This document shows, piece after piece, positions 1 through 8,030 of a stretch of 64,000 nucleotides of DNA (its first letter is position 1; each line of letters starts with the position of its first letter). The stretch is from positions 2,914,001 through 2,978,000 of the forward strand of contig NZ_CP134876.1 of NCBI RefSeq assembly GCF_032108445.1, in the 5' to 3' direction. The position numbers were made by a program, and so were the translations under genes. This DNA comes from Micromonospora halotolerans (GTDB lineage: Bacteria > Actinomycetota > Actinomycetes > Mycobacteriales > Micromonosporaceae). The notes beneath the pieces are model-generated. The model was not told where the DNA came from and did not search any database. It saw nothing but the letters and a program-made list of their open reading frames with translations.

Positions 1-1
1 C

Positions 2-241
2 GCGGTGAACGTGCTCTCCGTCCCGTTCGGCGACCGGTACGTCCTCTCCACGTACGCCCAGTCGTGGTTCATGAAGCAGGCGGAGCTCTTCGACTACGAC
101 ACCTGCCAGTTCGCCAAGGGTGCGTGCGAACCGGCCAAGCTGGTGGTCACGTGGCAGCAGTCGGCACTGGTGTTCGGGGTGGGCGCCGCCGCGGTGCTGA
201 TCGGCGCGTTCTGGTCGATGCGCCGGCGGGACATCGCCTGA
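2..241 (+). CDS. C-terminal fragment of an ABC-2-type transporter permease (5' end outside window)
   Basis: The frame is open to the left edge, so only about the last 79 residues are visible. They end in a hydrophobic helix (QSALVFGVGAAAVLIGAFW) followed by a short basic tail, RRRDIA, a common ending of ABC-2 exporter permeases whose last helix is preceded by an extracellular loop. The loop here carries two cysteines (DTCQFAKGACEP), possibly a disulfide. Without the N-terminal part and the ATPase partner, the substrate cannot be inferred. Another polytopic membrane protein is possible. Confidence 0.5.
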   Translation, partial: AVNVLSVPFGDRYVLSTYAQSWFMKQAELFDYDTCQFAKGACEPAKLVVTWQQSALVFGVGAAAVLIGAFWSMRRRDIA

Positions 242-341
242 CCGGACCTCGCGTGCGATGCGGGCCGGGCGGACCCTGGTTAGGCTGGGGTCCCCCGGCC
301 GGCGTCGTCGCGCCGGTCGCCCCGTCCTGCTGAGGAGCGCC

Positions 342-761
342 ATGCCCGCCGACGCCACGGAGCGGGCCGTCACCGACGACCGGCCCGAGCCGTCCGGGAC
401 CACCGACGTCGCGCGCCGGGAGGCCGGCGTCACCGTCCCGCCACCCCGCTCCGCCCCCGCGGTCGAGGCCGCGCCGCCGGACGACGGGCCGGCGGGTCCG
501 GCTCCCGCCCCGGAGGCGCCCGGCGAGGCCGACGGGCTGACCGAGCGGGAGCGGCGGATCCTCGCCTTCGAGCAGCAGTGGTGGAAGTACGCGGGCGCCA
601 AGGAACAGGCCATCCGGGACACCTTCGGGCTCTCCGCGACGCGCTACTACCAACTGCTCAACGCGCTGCTCGATCAGCCCGCCGCGCTCGCGGCCGAGCC
701 GGTGCTGGTCGGCCGGCTGCGCCGGCTCCGCTCGTCCCGGGCCCGGAACAGGCGGCGCTGA
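342..761 (+). CDS. DUF3263 domain protein (small HTH-like actinobacterial protein)
   Basis: A protein of 139 residues. The first ~65 residues are Pro/Ala-rich and probably disordered. The C-terminal ~70 residues (LTERERRILAFEQQWW ... YAGAKEQAIRDTFGL, TRYYQLLNALLDQP) match the DUF3263 family, an actinobacterial domain with a helix-turn-helix look that suggests DNA binding. Its function is not established. The ATG at 342 is chosen because GAGGAG stands 4 nt upstream; an in-frame start at 258 lacks a ribosome site. A TAGGCT -10-like hexamer at 281-286 could supply the promoter. It ends in a basic SRARNRRR tail. Confidence 0.8.
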   Translation: MPADATERAVTDDRPEPSGTTDVARREAGVTVPPPRSAPAVEAAPPDDGPAGPAPAPEAPGEADGLTERERRILAFEQQWWKYAGAKEQAIRDTFGLSATRYYQLLNALLDQPAALAAEPVLVGRLRRLRSSRARNRRR

Positions 762-849
762 ACCGCCCGCACACCCTCGGGTCCGCCCGCGCCGGCATGG
801 CCTCCGGCGCTCCGGGTAGGCGGCGGGCGGCGACGGAGGGAGCAGACGG

Positions 850-1752
850 ATGGGGGCACCAGACCGCCGGTACCCGATCGGCAGCCGGCCGGCCCGGCCG
901 GTCGGGACGGCGCCGATGATGCGGGTACGCTCCGCCTCCGATCCGGCCCCCGGCCGGCTGGAGAACGAGGACCTGGTCTTCCGGATCGGCCCGCTGGTCG
1001 GCCTCCTCGACGGGGCGACCGTGCCGGAGGGCTTCGACACCGGCTGCGTGCACGGCCCGGCGTGGTACGTCCGGCACCTGGCCGCCCGGATCGGCCTGGC
1101 CGTCGCGGCCCGCCCCGCGGCGACGCTGATGAGCAGCCTGGCGGCGGCGATCCTGGCCGTGCGGGCGGACCACGGCGGGGAGTGCGACCTGGACCACCCG
1201 GGCACCCCGTCCTCGACCGTCTGCCTCCTGCGGGAGGGCGGCGACCAGGTGGACTACCTGGTCCTCTGCGACAGCCCGCTCGTGCTCGACACGGGGGACC
1301 GGATCGATGTGGTCTCCGACGACCGGCTGGACGCGGCGCTGGCGGACCTGCGCCGGACCGCCGCCGCGCTCCCGGACGGGGATGTCGACGCGGCGACCCG
1401 GTTCCGCCGGGCGGTGACCGTGCAGCGGACCCGGATGAACCGGACGCACGGCTACTGGGCGGCGGCCAGCGACCCGGACGCGGCGTACCACGCGGTGACC
1501 GGCACGCTGCCGCTGCGCGGGCCGGGGGCGCTGCGACGGGCCGCGCTGCTCAGCGACGGCGCCTCCTGCGCGGTCGAGCAGTTCGGCCTCTTCGACTGGG
1601 CCGGTCTGCTCGACGTGACGGCGGGCGAGGGCCCGGAGGGGCTGATCGACCGGGTCCGGGCGGCCGAGCGGGACCACCCCGACCGGTTGCGCCGGCGCAA
1701 GCGCACGGACGACGCCTCGGTGGTGCTCTGCGAGTTCGTCCCGGCGGGGTGA
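850..1752 (+). CDS. PP2C-like protein phosphatase domain protein
   Basis: A soluble protein of 300 residues with features of the PP2C fold. Near residues 35-55 lie an NED motif and a DGAT motif, resembling the two acidic metal-binding motifs of PP2C phosphatases. A later LCDSPLVL segment resembles the GDSR-type strand. The usual DGMGGH motif is changed to LLDGAT, so the metal site may be reduced and activity is uncertain. The start at 850 has GGAGGG 10 nt upstream. The preceding gene is on the same strand, 88 nt away. It could act on Ser/Thr phosphorylation, or be a catalytically weak regulatory homologue. Confidence 0.6.
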   Translation: MGAPDRRYPIGSRPARPVGTAPMMRVRSASDPAPGRLENEDLVFRIGPLVGLLDGATVPEGFDTGCVHGPAWYVRHLAARIGLAVAARPAATLMSSLAAAILAVRADHGGECDLDHPGTPSSTVCLLREGGDQVDYLVLCDSPLVLDTGDRIDVVSDDRLDAALADLRRTAAALPDGDVDAATRFRRAVTVQRTRMNRTHGYWAAASDPDAAYHAVTGTLPLRGPGALRRAALLSDGASCAVEQFGLFDWAGLLDVTAGEGPEGLIDRVRAAERDHPDRLRRRKRTDDASVVLCEFVPAG

Positions 1753-1903
1753 GCACCCTCACCGCCGAAACGGACCGGTCGGCTGACAACGGAGCGTGAG
1801 GCGGAACACCCCGGGGGTACGACCGGCCGACCCCCTCCGCCGGACCGGCAGTCCGCGTCCAAAGGGGTGGACTTGGGCCGGTACGACCGGCAGACTGCGG
1901 CTC

Positions 1904-2413
1904 GTGATGGGTGCGGTACGGCTGGAGCCGGTGGACGAGCGAAACCTGGAGCCGTTGCTCTCCGTAGCGGCTGCCGAGGCGGAGCCGGAGGACGTCATGC
2001 CCCCGGTCGAGGCCCCGGCCGGGTGGTCGCTGGCCCGTCGGGAGGCCTTCCGCGAGTTCCACCGGGCGAGCTTCGGCGGGCTGGACGGCCCCACCCGCAC
2101 CCTGATGTACGCCATCGTGGCCGGCGGCGAGGTCGTCGGCATGGTGCGGATGACGCGCTGCGACGAGCCGGGGACGGTGGAGACCGGGATGTGGCTGGGC
2201 CGCTCGGCGCGCGGCCAGGGGCTCGGCGCGGCGGCCCTGCGGGAACTGCTCCACGCTGCGGCGGCGGCCGGCATGCGCACCGTCGTGGCCGAGACGACAC
2301 CGGACAACCAGGGCGCTGTCTCGGTCCTTCGGAAATGCGGCGCGGAATTGCGCGAGAAGGACGGGAAGCTCCGCGCGGAAATGTGCCTCGATTCCGCCCT
2401 GCCGGCCCATTAG
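1904..2413 (+). CDS. GNAT-family N-acetyltransferase (RimJ/RimL-like)
   Basis: About 169 residues. The acetyl-CoA site is visible in the segment ETGMWLGRSARGQGLGAAAL, where RGQGLGA is the pyrophosphate-binding R/Q-x-x-G-x-G/A motif, followed by a helix and the N-Q-G-A-V-S-V-L-R-K-C-G segment typical of RimJ/RimL-type enzymes. The substrate is unknown. The GTG at 1904 sits 7 nt after CAGACT (1891-1896), a -10-like hexamer, so the transcript may be leaderless; the ATG at 1907 is the alternative start. It stands alone before the gas-vesicle operon. Confidence 0.8.
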   Translation: MMGAVRLEPVDERNLEPLLSVAAAEAEPEDVMPPVEAPAGWSLARREAFREFHRASFGGLDGPTRTLMYAIVAGGEVVGMVRMTRCDEPGTVETGMWLGRSARGQGLGAAALRELLHAAAAAGMRTVVAETTPDNQGAVSVLRKCGAELREKDGKLRAEMCLDSALPAH

Positions 2414-2551
2414 GTTCTTTGCCTGCCTCCGCGCAAGCTTTGCCTTTTCCCTGCTCTACTGGGCTTCTCTGACCGGTTTGCGCCTTCTCTTCCGCTCCTG
2501 AACCGCCTATCCAATTGCGCGGTGACACGCCCCCGGCAATTCCGCGGAAAT

Positions 2552-2576
2552 GTTTTGCGCATGGGGTGACGGGTAC
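2552..2576 (+). promoter_or_regulatory. Candidate SigB-type stress promoter of the gas-vesicle operon
   Basis: GTTT at 2552-2555, a 15-nt spacer and GGGTAC at 2571-2576 match the GTTT-N13-16-GGGTAY pattern of actinobacterial SigB-type stress sigma factors. The first gene of the gas-vesicle operon starts at 2703, giving a leader of about 120 nt. The rest of the 289-nt gap 2414-2702 holds a pyrimidine-rich stretch and no gene. Confidence 0.45.
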
Positions 2577-2702
2577 TGCCCGCCGGGTCCGCTGATACGG
2601 GACGCCGGTCGCAGGCCCTTTCCCGCTGATCCCCGGTAGCTGCTTCCCGGGCCTGCTCCACGCATGAGGTGTCCGCTTCCACCGGGGAGCGAAGGAGAAC
2701 TG

Positions 2703-3176
2703 ATGAAGAGCGGAGCACGGGTGGCGCTGGCGGTGGGCTTCGGCTACCTCCTCGGGCGCCGGAAGAAGATGCGGGCGGCCCTCACCCTGGCCGCCGCCGT
2801 GGCGGCCGGAAGGGCCAGCCAGCGACCGGGCGGGCTGAAGCAGCTCGGCACGGACCTGATGAACGTGAACCCCCAGCTCGGCGGCCTCAGCAAGCTGGGT
2901 GCCCCGCTGGCGACCGCCGGCCGGGCCGCGGCGACCGCGGCCGCGGGCAGCGGCATCGACGCGATCAGCGGCAAGCTGCGCGGCGGCGCCGACGCGCTGC
3001 GCCGGAAGACGGCCGGTGGCCGGCCGGACGAGGAGCCGGCGGGCGACGAGCGGTCGGCGAACGACCAGCGCTCGGCCGCCGACGACGAGGAGGAACTCGA
3101 CGAGCAGCCCGCGGCGGGGGACGAGACGGACCGGGGCGGGCGCCCGGCCGTCGCGCGACGGCAGCGGGGGCGGTGA
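2703..3176 (+). CDS. Small gas-vesicle-cluster protein of unknown function
   Basis: 157 residues. Residues 1-40 form an amphipathic/hydrophobic N-terminus with a basic GRRKK break. The middle is Ala/Gly-rich and the C-terminal third is highly acidic (DEEPAGDERS, DDEEELDEQ) ending in a basic RRQRGR. I do not recognise a catalytic motif. The ATG at 2703 has AGGAGA 5 nt upstream. It is the first gene of a tightly packed operon (next start only 3 nt after its stop) whose remaining members are gas-vesicle proteins and an SRPBCC protein, so an accessory role in vesicle assembly or membrane association is an inference from context only. Confidence 0.6.
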   Translation: MKSGARVALAVGFGYLLGRRKKMRAALTLAAAVAAGRASQRPGGLKQLGTDLMNVNPQLGGLSKLGAPLATAGRAAATAAAGSGIDAISGKLRGGADALRRKTAGGRPDEEPAGDERSANDQRSAADDEEELDEQPAAGDETDRGGRPAVARRQRGR

Positions 3177-3178
3177 CC

Positions 3179-4420
3179 ATGGCAACCGGCAACCTCACGG
3201 ACCGGGCCCGGGACCAGATCGGTGGCGAGCTGCGCAACCTCGCCTCGGCCATCGGCGAGCGTGCCGTGCACGCGGTCACCGAGCGGATCACCGGTGCCAC
3301 CGGGCGGCTCAGCGAGTACGCCAAGGAGGGCGGTGGCCCCGGGCTGGTCGCCGCCGCCACCGGCGCGCAGAAGCTCGCCGAGGGCCACTCCCCGGTCAAG
3401 GCCATGTTTCAGGCCGGCCTGGCCGGCGGTAAGGAGAAGTTGATGTCGGCGTTCGGTGGTGGCAAGGGCGGCAAGGGCGGTGGCAAGAAGCTCAAGGTCA
3501 CCAACATCGTCGAGACCATCGAGGTCGGCGTGCCGGTCCGGGTCGCGTACAACCAGTGGACGCAGTTCGGCGACTTCCCGAGCTTCATGAAGAAGGTCGA
3601 GCAGGCCGACTGCGACTCGGACGAGAAGATGACCTGGAAGGCGCAGGTCTTCTGGTCGCACCGGACCTGGGAGTCGACCATCGTCCGGCAGATCCCGGAC
3701 CGGCTCATCCACTGGCGGTCCAAGGGCGAGAAGGGCTCCGTCGACGGCACCGTCAGCTTCCACGAGGTCGGCCCCGAGCTGACCAGGATCCTGGTGGTGC
3801 TGGAGTACCACCCGCAGGGTCTCTTCGAGCACACCGGCAACCTGTGGCGCGCCCAGGGCCGCCGGGTCCGGCTGGAGCTGAAGCACTTCGTCCGGCACGT
3901 CATGACGCGGACCGTGCTCGACCCCGACTCGGTCGAGGGCTGGCGGGGTGAGATCGAGGACTCCCAGGTGGTCAAGGACCACGAGACCGCGCTCCGCGAG
4001 GAGCAGGAGGCCCGCCAGGAGCGGGAGGGCGAGGAGCAGCGGGGTCGCGGGGAACGGCCGGGCCGCGGGGAGCAGCGGGGCCGCGAGGAGGAGCCCGAGG
4101 AGGAGCCCGAGGAGGAGGCGGAGGAGGAGGGCCGGCCCGCCGCCCGTCGCCGGCCGTCGCCGCCGCGCCGCCGTCCCAGCCGGTACGAGGAGGAGTACGC
4201 CGACTACGACGAGGGCAACGACTTCGACGACGACGAGTACGCCGAGGAGCCCGAGGAGGAGGAGGAGCCGCCGCGCCGCCGCGCCCCCGAGCGGGCGCGT
4301 CGCCCCCAGCCGCGCGAGGAGCGGGAGGCGCGCCCCGAGCGGCCGCGCCCCGTCCGGCGGGCTCCCGAGACACCACGACGGCCGGTGGTGCGCCGCCGGC
4401 GGGAGGAGCGTGAGGAATGA
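3179..4420 (+). CDS. SRPBCC (START/polyketide-cyclase-like) protein with long charged tail, gas-vesicle cluster
   Basis: 413 residues in three parts. About residues 1-100 are an Ala/Gly-rich helical lead with a Gly/Lys stretch ([12 protein letters not shown]). About 105-265 form an SRPBCC domain: [21 protein letters not shown], then [14 protein letters not shown]-like RLIHWRS and a C-terminal long helix region, as in the polyketide cyclase/dehydrase family that binds hydrophobic ligands. From about 270 a low-complexity Glu/Arg tail alternates acidic runs with RR clusters. It overlaps gvpA by 4 nt (ATGA), so translation is coupled. SRPBCC genes occur in other actinobacterial gvp clusters; their job there is not known to me. 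A GTG at 3173 is an alternative start. Confidence 0.75.
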   Translation: MATGNLTDRARDQIGGELRNLASAIGERAVHAVTERITGATGRLSEYAKEGGGPGLVAAATGAQKLAEGHSPVKAMFQAGLAGGKEKLMSAFGGGKGGKGGGKKLKVTNIVETIEVGVPVRVAYNQWTQFGDFPSFMKKVEQADCDSDEKMTWKAQVFWSHRTWESTIVRQIPDRLIHWRSKGEKGSVDGTVSFHEVGPELTRILVVLEYHPQGLFEHTGNLWRAQGRRVRLELKHFVRHVMTRTVLDPDSVEGWRGEIEDSQVVKDHETALREEQEARQEREGEEQRGRGERPGRGEQRGREEEPEEEPEEEAEEEGRPAARRRPSPPRRRPSRYEEEYADYDEGNDFDDDEYAEEPEEEEEPPRRRAPERARRPQPREEREARPERPRPVRRAPETPRRPVVRRRREEREE

Positions 4421-4845
4421 CCGTGTCCACCACGACGGGACAGTCGGGCAGCGCCCTGGAGCGCACCAGCGGCGGCGGCGGGGGAACCCTCGCCGACGTC
4501 GTGGAGACCGTGCTCGACAAGGGCGTGGTGATCGACGCCCAGGTGTCGGTCGCCGTGGTCGGCATCCAGCTCCTGGAGATCAACGCCCGGGTGGTGATCG
4601 CGAGCGTCGAGACGTACCTGCGGTTCGCCGAGGCGGTCGACCGGCTGAGCATCGTGCCGAAGGACCAGAAGGGCCTGCCGGACCTGGTCGGTGACGCGGC
4701 CGGCGCGGCCAGCAAGGGCAAGGCGGTCTCCGGGCTCGGCAAGGCGGCCCAGGAGATCAGCGGCGCGGTGGCCGACTCGCTCCGCGACCGGGGTGACGAG
4801 CGGGAGCGGGAGCGGCCACGCCGGCGCCGGGACGAGGAGCGCTGA
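4417..4845 (+). CDS. gvpA: Gas vesicle structural protein GvpA
   Basis: 142 residues. The GvpA fold is clear: [19 protein letters not shown], then [19 protein letters not shown] and [13 protein letters not shown], giving the helix-strand-strand-helix that packs into the vesicle wall ribs. Compared with short ~70-residue cyanobacterial GvpA, this copy has a C-terminal extension ending in a basic/acidic [14 protein letters not shown] tail, usual for actinobacterial members. It begins inside the end of the SRPBCC gene and is followed by gvpF after 1 nt. It is the longest of three GvpA-family genes in the operon and the best candidate for the main wall protein. Confidence 0.88.
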   Translation: MTVSTTTGQSGSALERTSGGGGGTLADVVETVLDKGVVIDAQVSVAVVGIQLLEINARVVIASVETYLRFAEAVDRLSIVPKDQKGLPDLVGDAAGAASKGKAVSGLGKAAQEISGAVADSLRDRGDERERERPRRRRDEER

Positions 4846-4846
4846 G

Positions 4847-5602
4847 ATGGCTGAGGAGAACGGGCTGTTCATCTACGGCATCGTGCCGTCCGACGTGGAG
4901 CCGACCCCCGAGGCCGAGGGGGTCGGCTCCCCACCCGGCGAGGTGACCGCCATCCGGCACGGTGAGCTGGCCGCGCTGGTCAGCGAGGTCGGGCTGGAGG
5001 AGCCGCTGGGCCGGCCGGCCGACCTGACCGCGTACGAGCGGCTGCTGGACGGGACGGCGGTGGTCGCGCCGGTGCTGCCGGTCCGGTTCGGCACGGTGGT
5101 GACCGGCGAGGACGCGGTCGAGGACCTGCTCGCGGCGCACCACGACCGGTTCGCCGCCGCCCTCGACGAGTTCGAGGACCGGCTCCAGTACACCGTGCAC
5201 GGGCGCTTCGACGAGCAGGAGTTCATCGCCGGGTTCCTGGCGGAGAACGCCGCCGCCGGTGCCCTCGCCGACGAGGTGCGGGGCCGGCCGGAGGTCGAGA
5301 GCCGGGAGCAGCGGATCCGGCTCGGCGAGATGATCAGCCAGGCGGTGGAGCTGCGGCGGGAGGCCGAGAACCGCGACCTCATCGACGCGGTGGGCCGGTA
5401 CGTGGTGGCCGACGCACCCCTCCCGCCCAGCAACGAGCTGGACGCGGTGCGCGTCTCCTTCCTGGTGGAGGGTGGCGCCGAGGACGAGTTCGTCCAGGCC
5501 GTGGAGGACTTCGCCGAGCGGCGGCGAGATCTGATCCGGATGCGGCTCATCGGCCCGCTCGCCCCGTACGACTTCGTCAGCGCGCACCAGCTGGTGGAGT
5601 GA
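4847..5602 (+). CDS. gvpF: Gas vesicle protein GvpF/GvpL family (GvpF)
   Basis: 251 residues. The N-terminus GLFIYGIVPSD and the central YERLLDGTAVVAPVLPVRFGTVV are hallmark GvpF/L segments, followed by the long helical C-terminal half and the closing PYDFVS sequence (family usually has P-Y-S/N-F). GvpF is thought to aid GvpA recruitment during vesicle nucleation. It starts 1 nt after the gvpA stop; GAGGAGCGCTGAG in the gvpA end provides the ribosome site. The position right after gvpA is the standard actinobacterial order. A second family member lies at 6657. Confidence 0.88.
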   Translation: MAEENGLFIYGIVPSDVEPTPEAEGVGSPPGEVTAIRHGELAALVSEVGLEEPLGRPADLTAYERLLDGTAVVAPVLPVRFGTVVTGEDAVEDLLAAHHDRFAAALDEFEDRLQYTVHGRFDEQEFIAGFLAENAAAGALADEVRGRPEVESREQRIRLGEMISQAVELRREAENRDLIDAVGRYVVADAPLPPSNELDAVRVSFLVEGGAEDEFVQAVEDFAERRRDLIRMRLIGPLAPYDFVSAHQLVE

Positions 5603-5605
5603 CGC

Positions 5606-5950
5606 GTGGACATCCTGTGGACGCTGCTGACCCTGCCGTACGCGCCGGTGCGCGGGCTCACCGCGCTGGTCAAGGTGGTGGCGCGGGAGGCGGAGTCGCA
5701 GCAGTACAACCCGGTCAACATCCGGCGCGAGCTGGAGGAGCTGGACCGGGCGGCGGCGGCCGGTGACATCACGCCGGAGGAGCGGGACCGGGGGCAGCAG
5801 CAGGTGCTGGACCGGCTGACCAGGCCGGCCGCCGGCGCCGGGCGGATCCCGCCGGGGCGTAACGGCGCGCCCCGGAGGCCGGCGTCCGCCCGGCGGGAGA
5901 CCGGCGGCCGCCGTGGCGAGCCGCGCCGCGGACGAGGGGGAGGGCGATGA
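5606..5950 (+). CDS. gvpG: Gas vesicle protein GvpG
   Basis: 114 residues. The first ~75 match GvpG: MDILWTLLTLPYAPVRGL, then a helical NIRRELEELDRAAAAGDIT and PEERDRGQQQVLDRL. The C-terminal ~40 residues are an Arg/Gly/Pro tail, probably disordered. It starts with GTG 3 nt after gvpF and overlaps gvpO by 4 nt (ATGA). GvpG is an assembly accessory protein, acting with GvpF/L in vesicle nucleation in other organisms. Confidence 0.85.
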   Translation: MDILWTLLTLPYAPVRGLTALVKVVAREAESQQYNPVNIRRELEELDRAAAAGDITPEERDRGQQQVLDRLTRPAAGAGRIPPGRNGAPRRPASARRETGGRRGEPRRGRGGGR

Positions 5951-6294
5951 CAGCACGGATCCGGGGTGACGGCGACCGCGAGCGGTGGCGGGACCGGGGT
6001 GGCCGGGCCGAGGAGCGGTATCTCGACGAGGACGACGAGGAGGCGGTCAGCGCGGCCGAGGCGGCCCGGGAGGGGCTACGCCAGATTGTCGCGCTGACCG
6101 GCCGGGACCCGCTCGGGATCACCTCGATCCAGCCCACCGACGACGGCTGGCGGATCGGGGTGGAGGTGGTCGAGGACCACCGCATCCCGGCGTCGACCGA
6201 CCTGCTCGGCCTCTACGAGGTCGAGCTGGACATGACCGGCAGCCTGCTCGGCTACCGGCGGACGCGCCGCTACCAGCGCGGCAAGGGGGACTGA
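5947..6294 (+). CDS. gvpO: Gas vesicle protein GvpO
   Basis: 115 residues. After ~30 charged residues comes the GvpO domain: AREGLRQIVALTGRDPLGI, DDGWRIGVEVVEDHRIPAS, LLGLYEVELDMTGSLLGYRRTRRYQRG. The conserved GWR-x-x-VEV and YEVELD-x-x-G-x-L-x-x-YRRT-x-RY features are all present. GvpO is needed for vesicle formation in haloarchaea. In Streptomyces the gene usually stands first in the cluster; here it lies between gvpG and gvpJ. It overlaps gvpG by 4 nt and gvpJ starts 1 nt after its stop. Confidence 0.88.
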   Translation: MTARIRGDGDRERWRDRGGRAEERYLDEDDEEAVSAAEAAREGLRQIVALTGRDPLGITSIQPTDDGWRIGVEVVEDHRIPASTDLLGLYEVELDMTGSLLGYRRTRRYQRGKGD

Positions 6295-6295
6295 G

Positions 6296-6673
6296 ATGAC
6301 CATTGGGCGGGCTCCGTCGGTCGTGCAGAACTCCGGTCAGGTGCTGCCGGCCGGCCACGAGCCGGCGAACCTCGGCGACATCCTGGAACGGGTGCTCGAC
6401 CGGGGCATCGTGATCGCCGGTGACATCCGGGTCAGCCTGCTCGACATCGAGCTGCTGACGCTGAAACTGCGGCTGGTCATCGCCTCCGTGGACACCGCGC
6501 GGCAGATCGGCATCGACTGGTGGGAGCACGACCCGTGGCTCAGCTCCCGGGCGCGTCCGCCGGTCGAGCCGGGCCCGCGCGACCCGGAGGAGGTCGAGGC
6601 GTCCCGCCGGCCGCGGGTGGCGGCCCGCGCCGAGCGGGACCCGAGGGAGGGCTGGCATGACCACGACCTCTGA
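6296..6673 (+). CDS. gvpJ: Gas vesicle protein GvpJ (GvpA family)
   Basis: 125 residues with a GvpA-type core: NLGDILERVLDRGIVIAGD, then IRVSLLDIELLTLKLRLVI and ASVDTARQIGIDWWEHDPW. The WWE-x-DP ending of the core is typical of GvpJ rather than GvpA. A charged C-terminal extension follows. GvpJ is a minor wall/tip protein. The start at 6296 follows the gvpO stop by 1 nt, and the 3' end overlaps gvpL by 17 nt. Confidence 0.85.
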   Translation: MTIGRAPSVVQNSGQVLPAGHEPANLGDILERVLDRGIVIAGDIRVSLLDIELLTLKLRLVIASVDTARQIGIDWWEHDPWLSSRARPPVEPGPRDPEEVEASRRPRVAARAERDPREGWHDHDL

Positions 6674-7457
6674 CCCCACCCGGGACACCGGGACCGCGGT
6701 CTGGCTGCACGGCGTGGTCGCCGGGACGGCCACGCCCGCCGGGCTCCCCGGCATCGCCGGCACCCCGGTCCGGGCCGTGGCCGCCGGCGGCCTGGTCGCC
6801 GTGGTCAGCGACGCCCCGCTCAGCGAGTACGGCGAGGCCGCGCTGCGCCGCAACCTGGAGGACCTGGCCTGGCTGGAGCGCGCCGCCCGGGCCCACCACG
6901 CCGTGGTCGACGCGCTGTCCCGATCCGGCGCGGTGGTGCCCGCCCGGCTCGCCACCGTCCACCGCGACGACGACCGGGTGGCCCGGGTGCTGGTCGAGCG
7001 GCACGACGAGCTGGCCGGCACGCTGACCCGGCTCGACGGCCGCGCGGAGTGGGGCGTCAAGGGGTACGTGGTACCCGGCGCCACCCCGCGGGTCGAGGAA
7101 CCCGACGGCGGGGGCGGGGCCGGCGCGGCGTACCTGCGGCGGCGCCGGGCCCAGCTCACCGCCCGGGAGGAGGGGCAGCGCGTCGCCGCCGACGGTGCCG
7201 CCACCGTGCACGCCGCCCTCGCCGGGTACGCGGTCGCCGCCCGCCGGCACGCGCCGCAGGACCGGCGGCTCTCCGGCGCGCCCACCGCCATGGTGCTCAA
7301 CGGGGCGTACCTGGTCGCCACCGACCGCTGGGACGGCTTCGCCGGTCTGGCCCGGGAGCTGGCCGAACATCACCCGGAGCTGCGGCTGGAGCTGACCGGC
7401 CCCTGGCCGCCGTACTCCTTCGTGGCGGAACCGGAGGCGGAGCCGGCATGGGCGTGA
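6657..7457 (+). CDS. gvpL: Gas vesicle protein GvpF/GvpL family (GvpL)
   Basis: 266 residues. Family segments are AVWLHGVVAGTATPAG at the N-terminus, ALSRSGAVVPARLATVHRDD (equivalent of the VLPVRFGTV segment of GvpF) and the end PPYSFV. It has an inserted Gly-rich loop (DGGGGAG) about residue 150. It is the second GvpF/L paralogue; the pairing of one copy after gvpA and another after gvpJ is standard in actinobacterial clusters. It starts inside gvpJ and overlaps gvpS by 10 nt. Confidence 0.85.
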   Translation: MTTTSDPTRDTGTAVWLHGVVAGTATPAGLPGIAGTPVRAVAAGGLVAVVSDAPLSEYGEAALRRNLEDLAWLERAARAHHAVVDALSRSGAVVPARLATVHRDDDRVARVLVERHDELAGTLTRLDGRAEWGVKGYVVPGATPRVEEPDGGGGAGAAYLRRRRAQLTAREEGQRVAADGAATVHAALAGYAVAARRHAPQDRRLSGAPTAMVLNGAYLVATDRWDGFAGLARELAEHHPELRLELTGPWPPYSFVAEPEAEPAWA

Positions 7458-7669
7458 CCACCCTGGCGCCCAGCAGCGCCGACGACCCGCTGACCTACCG
7501 GCCGGTGGCCCTGGTCGACCTGCTCGACCGGGTGCTCGCCACCGGCGTGGTGATCACCGGGGACATCACCCTGGCCATCGCGGACGTCGACCTGGTCCGC
7601 ATCTCGCTGCGCGCGCTCATCGCCTCGGTCGGCGCGCTGGCCCCGCCCGAACCGGAGGCAGCGCCGTGA
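7448..7669 (+). CDS. gvpS: Short GvpA-family protein (GvpS)
   Basis: 73 residues, mostly GvpA core: LVDLLDRVLATGVVITGD, then ITLAIADVDLVRISLRALI, ASVGAL. It is the shortest of the three GvpA-like proteins and lacks the charged tail. Its place between gvpL and gvpK corresponds to gvpS of Streptomyces clusters. The ATG at 7448 lies in the end of gvpL, and the stop overlaps the GTG of gvpK (GTGA). Confidence 0.8.
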   Translation: MGVTTLAPSSADDPLTYRPVALVDLLDRVLATGVVITGDITLAIADVDLVRISLRALIASVGALAPPEPEAAP

Positions 7670-8019
7670 CCGGCCGGGACGAGGCGGCCGACCTGGCGGC
7701 GGCGCTGGGCGAGCCGGGGTGGGCGGCGCCCCGGGCCCGGCCGCTCGATCGCCGGCTCGCCGTGGACCAGGACTCGGTCGAGCGCGGGCTGGCCAGCCTG
7801 GTGCTCACCGTGATCGAGCTGCTCCGGCAGCTCATGGAGCGGCAGGCGCTGCGCCGGGTCGACCTGGGCGACCTGACCGAGGAGCAGGTCGAACGGGTCG
7901 GCGCCACGCTGATGGCGCTGGAGGAGCAGATGACCCAGCTCCGCGAGTACTTCGGCCTGGCTCCCGAGGACCTCAACCTCGATCTTGGCCCGCTCGGCCC
8001 GCTGCTACCCACCGACTGA
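7666..8019 (+). CDS. gvpK: Gas vesicle protein GvpK
   Basis: 117 residues, all-helical. LAVDQDSVERGLASLVLTVIELLRQLMERQALRRV and LTEEQVERVGATLMALEEQM match GvpK closely, including the R-R-V-D/E-x-G-x-L-T/S-x-E-Q segment. GvpK is a small accessory protein required for normal vesicle assembly. It closes the operon; 11 nt separate its stop from the stop of the convergent AAA ATPase gene, with no obvious terminator hairpin between. Confidence 0.87.
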   Translation: MTGRDEAADLAAALGEPGWAAPRARPLDRRLAVDQDSVERGLASLVLTVIELLRQLMERQALRRVDLGDLTEEQVERVGATLMALEEQMTQLREYFGLAPEDLNLDLGPLGPLLPTD

Positions 8020-8030
8020 CCCGCCCCGGC

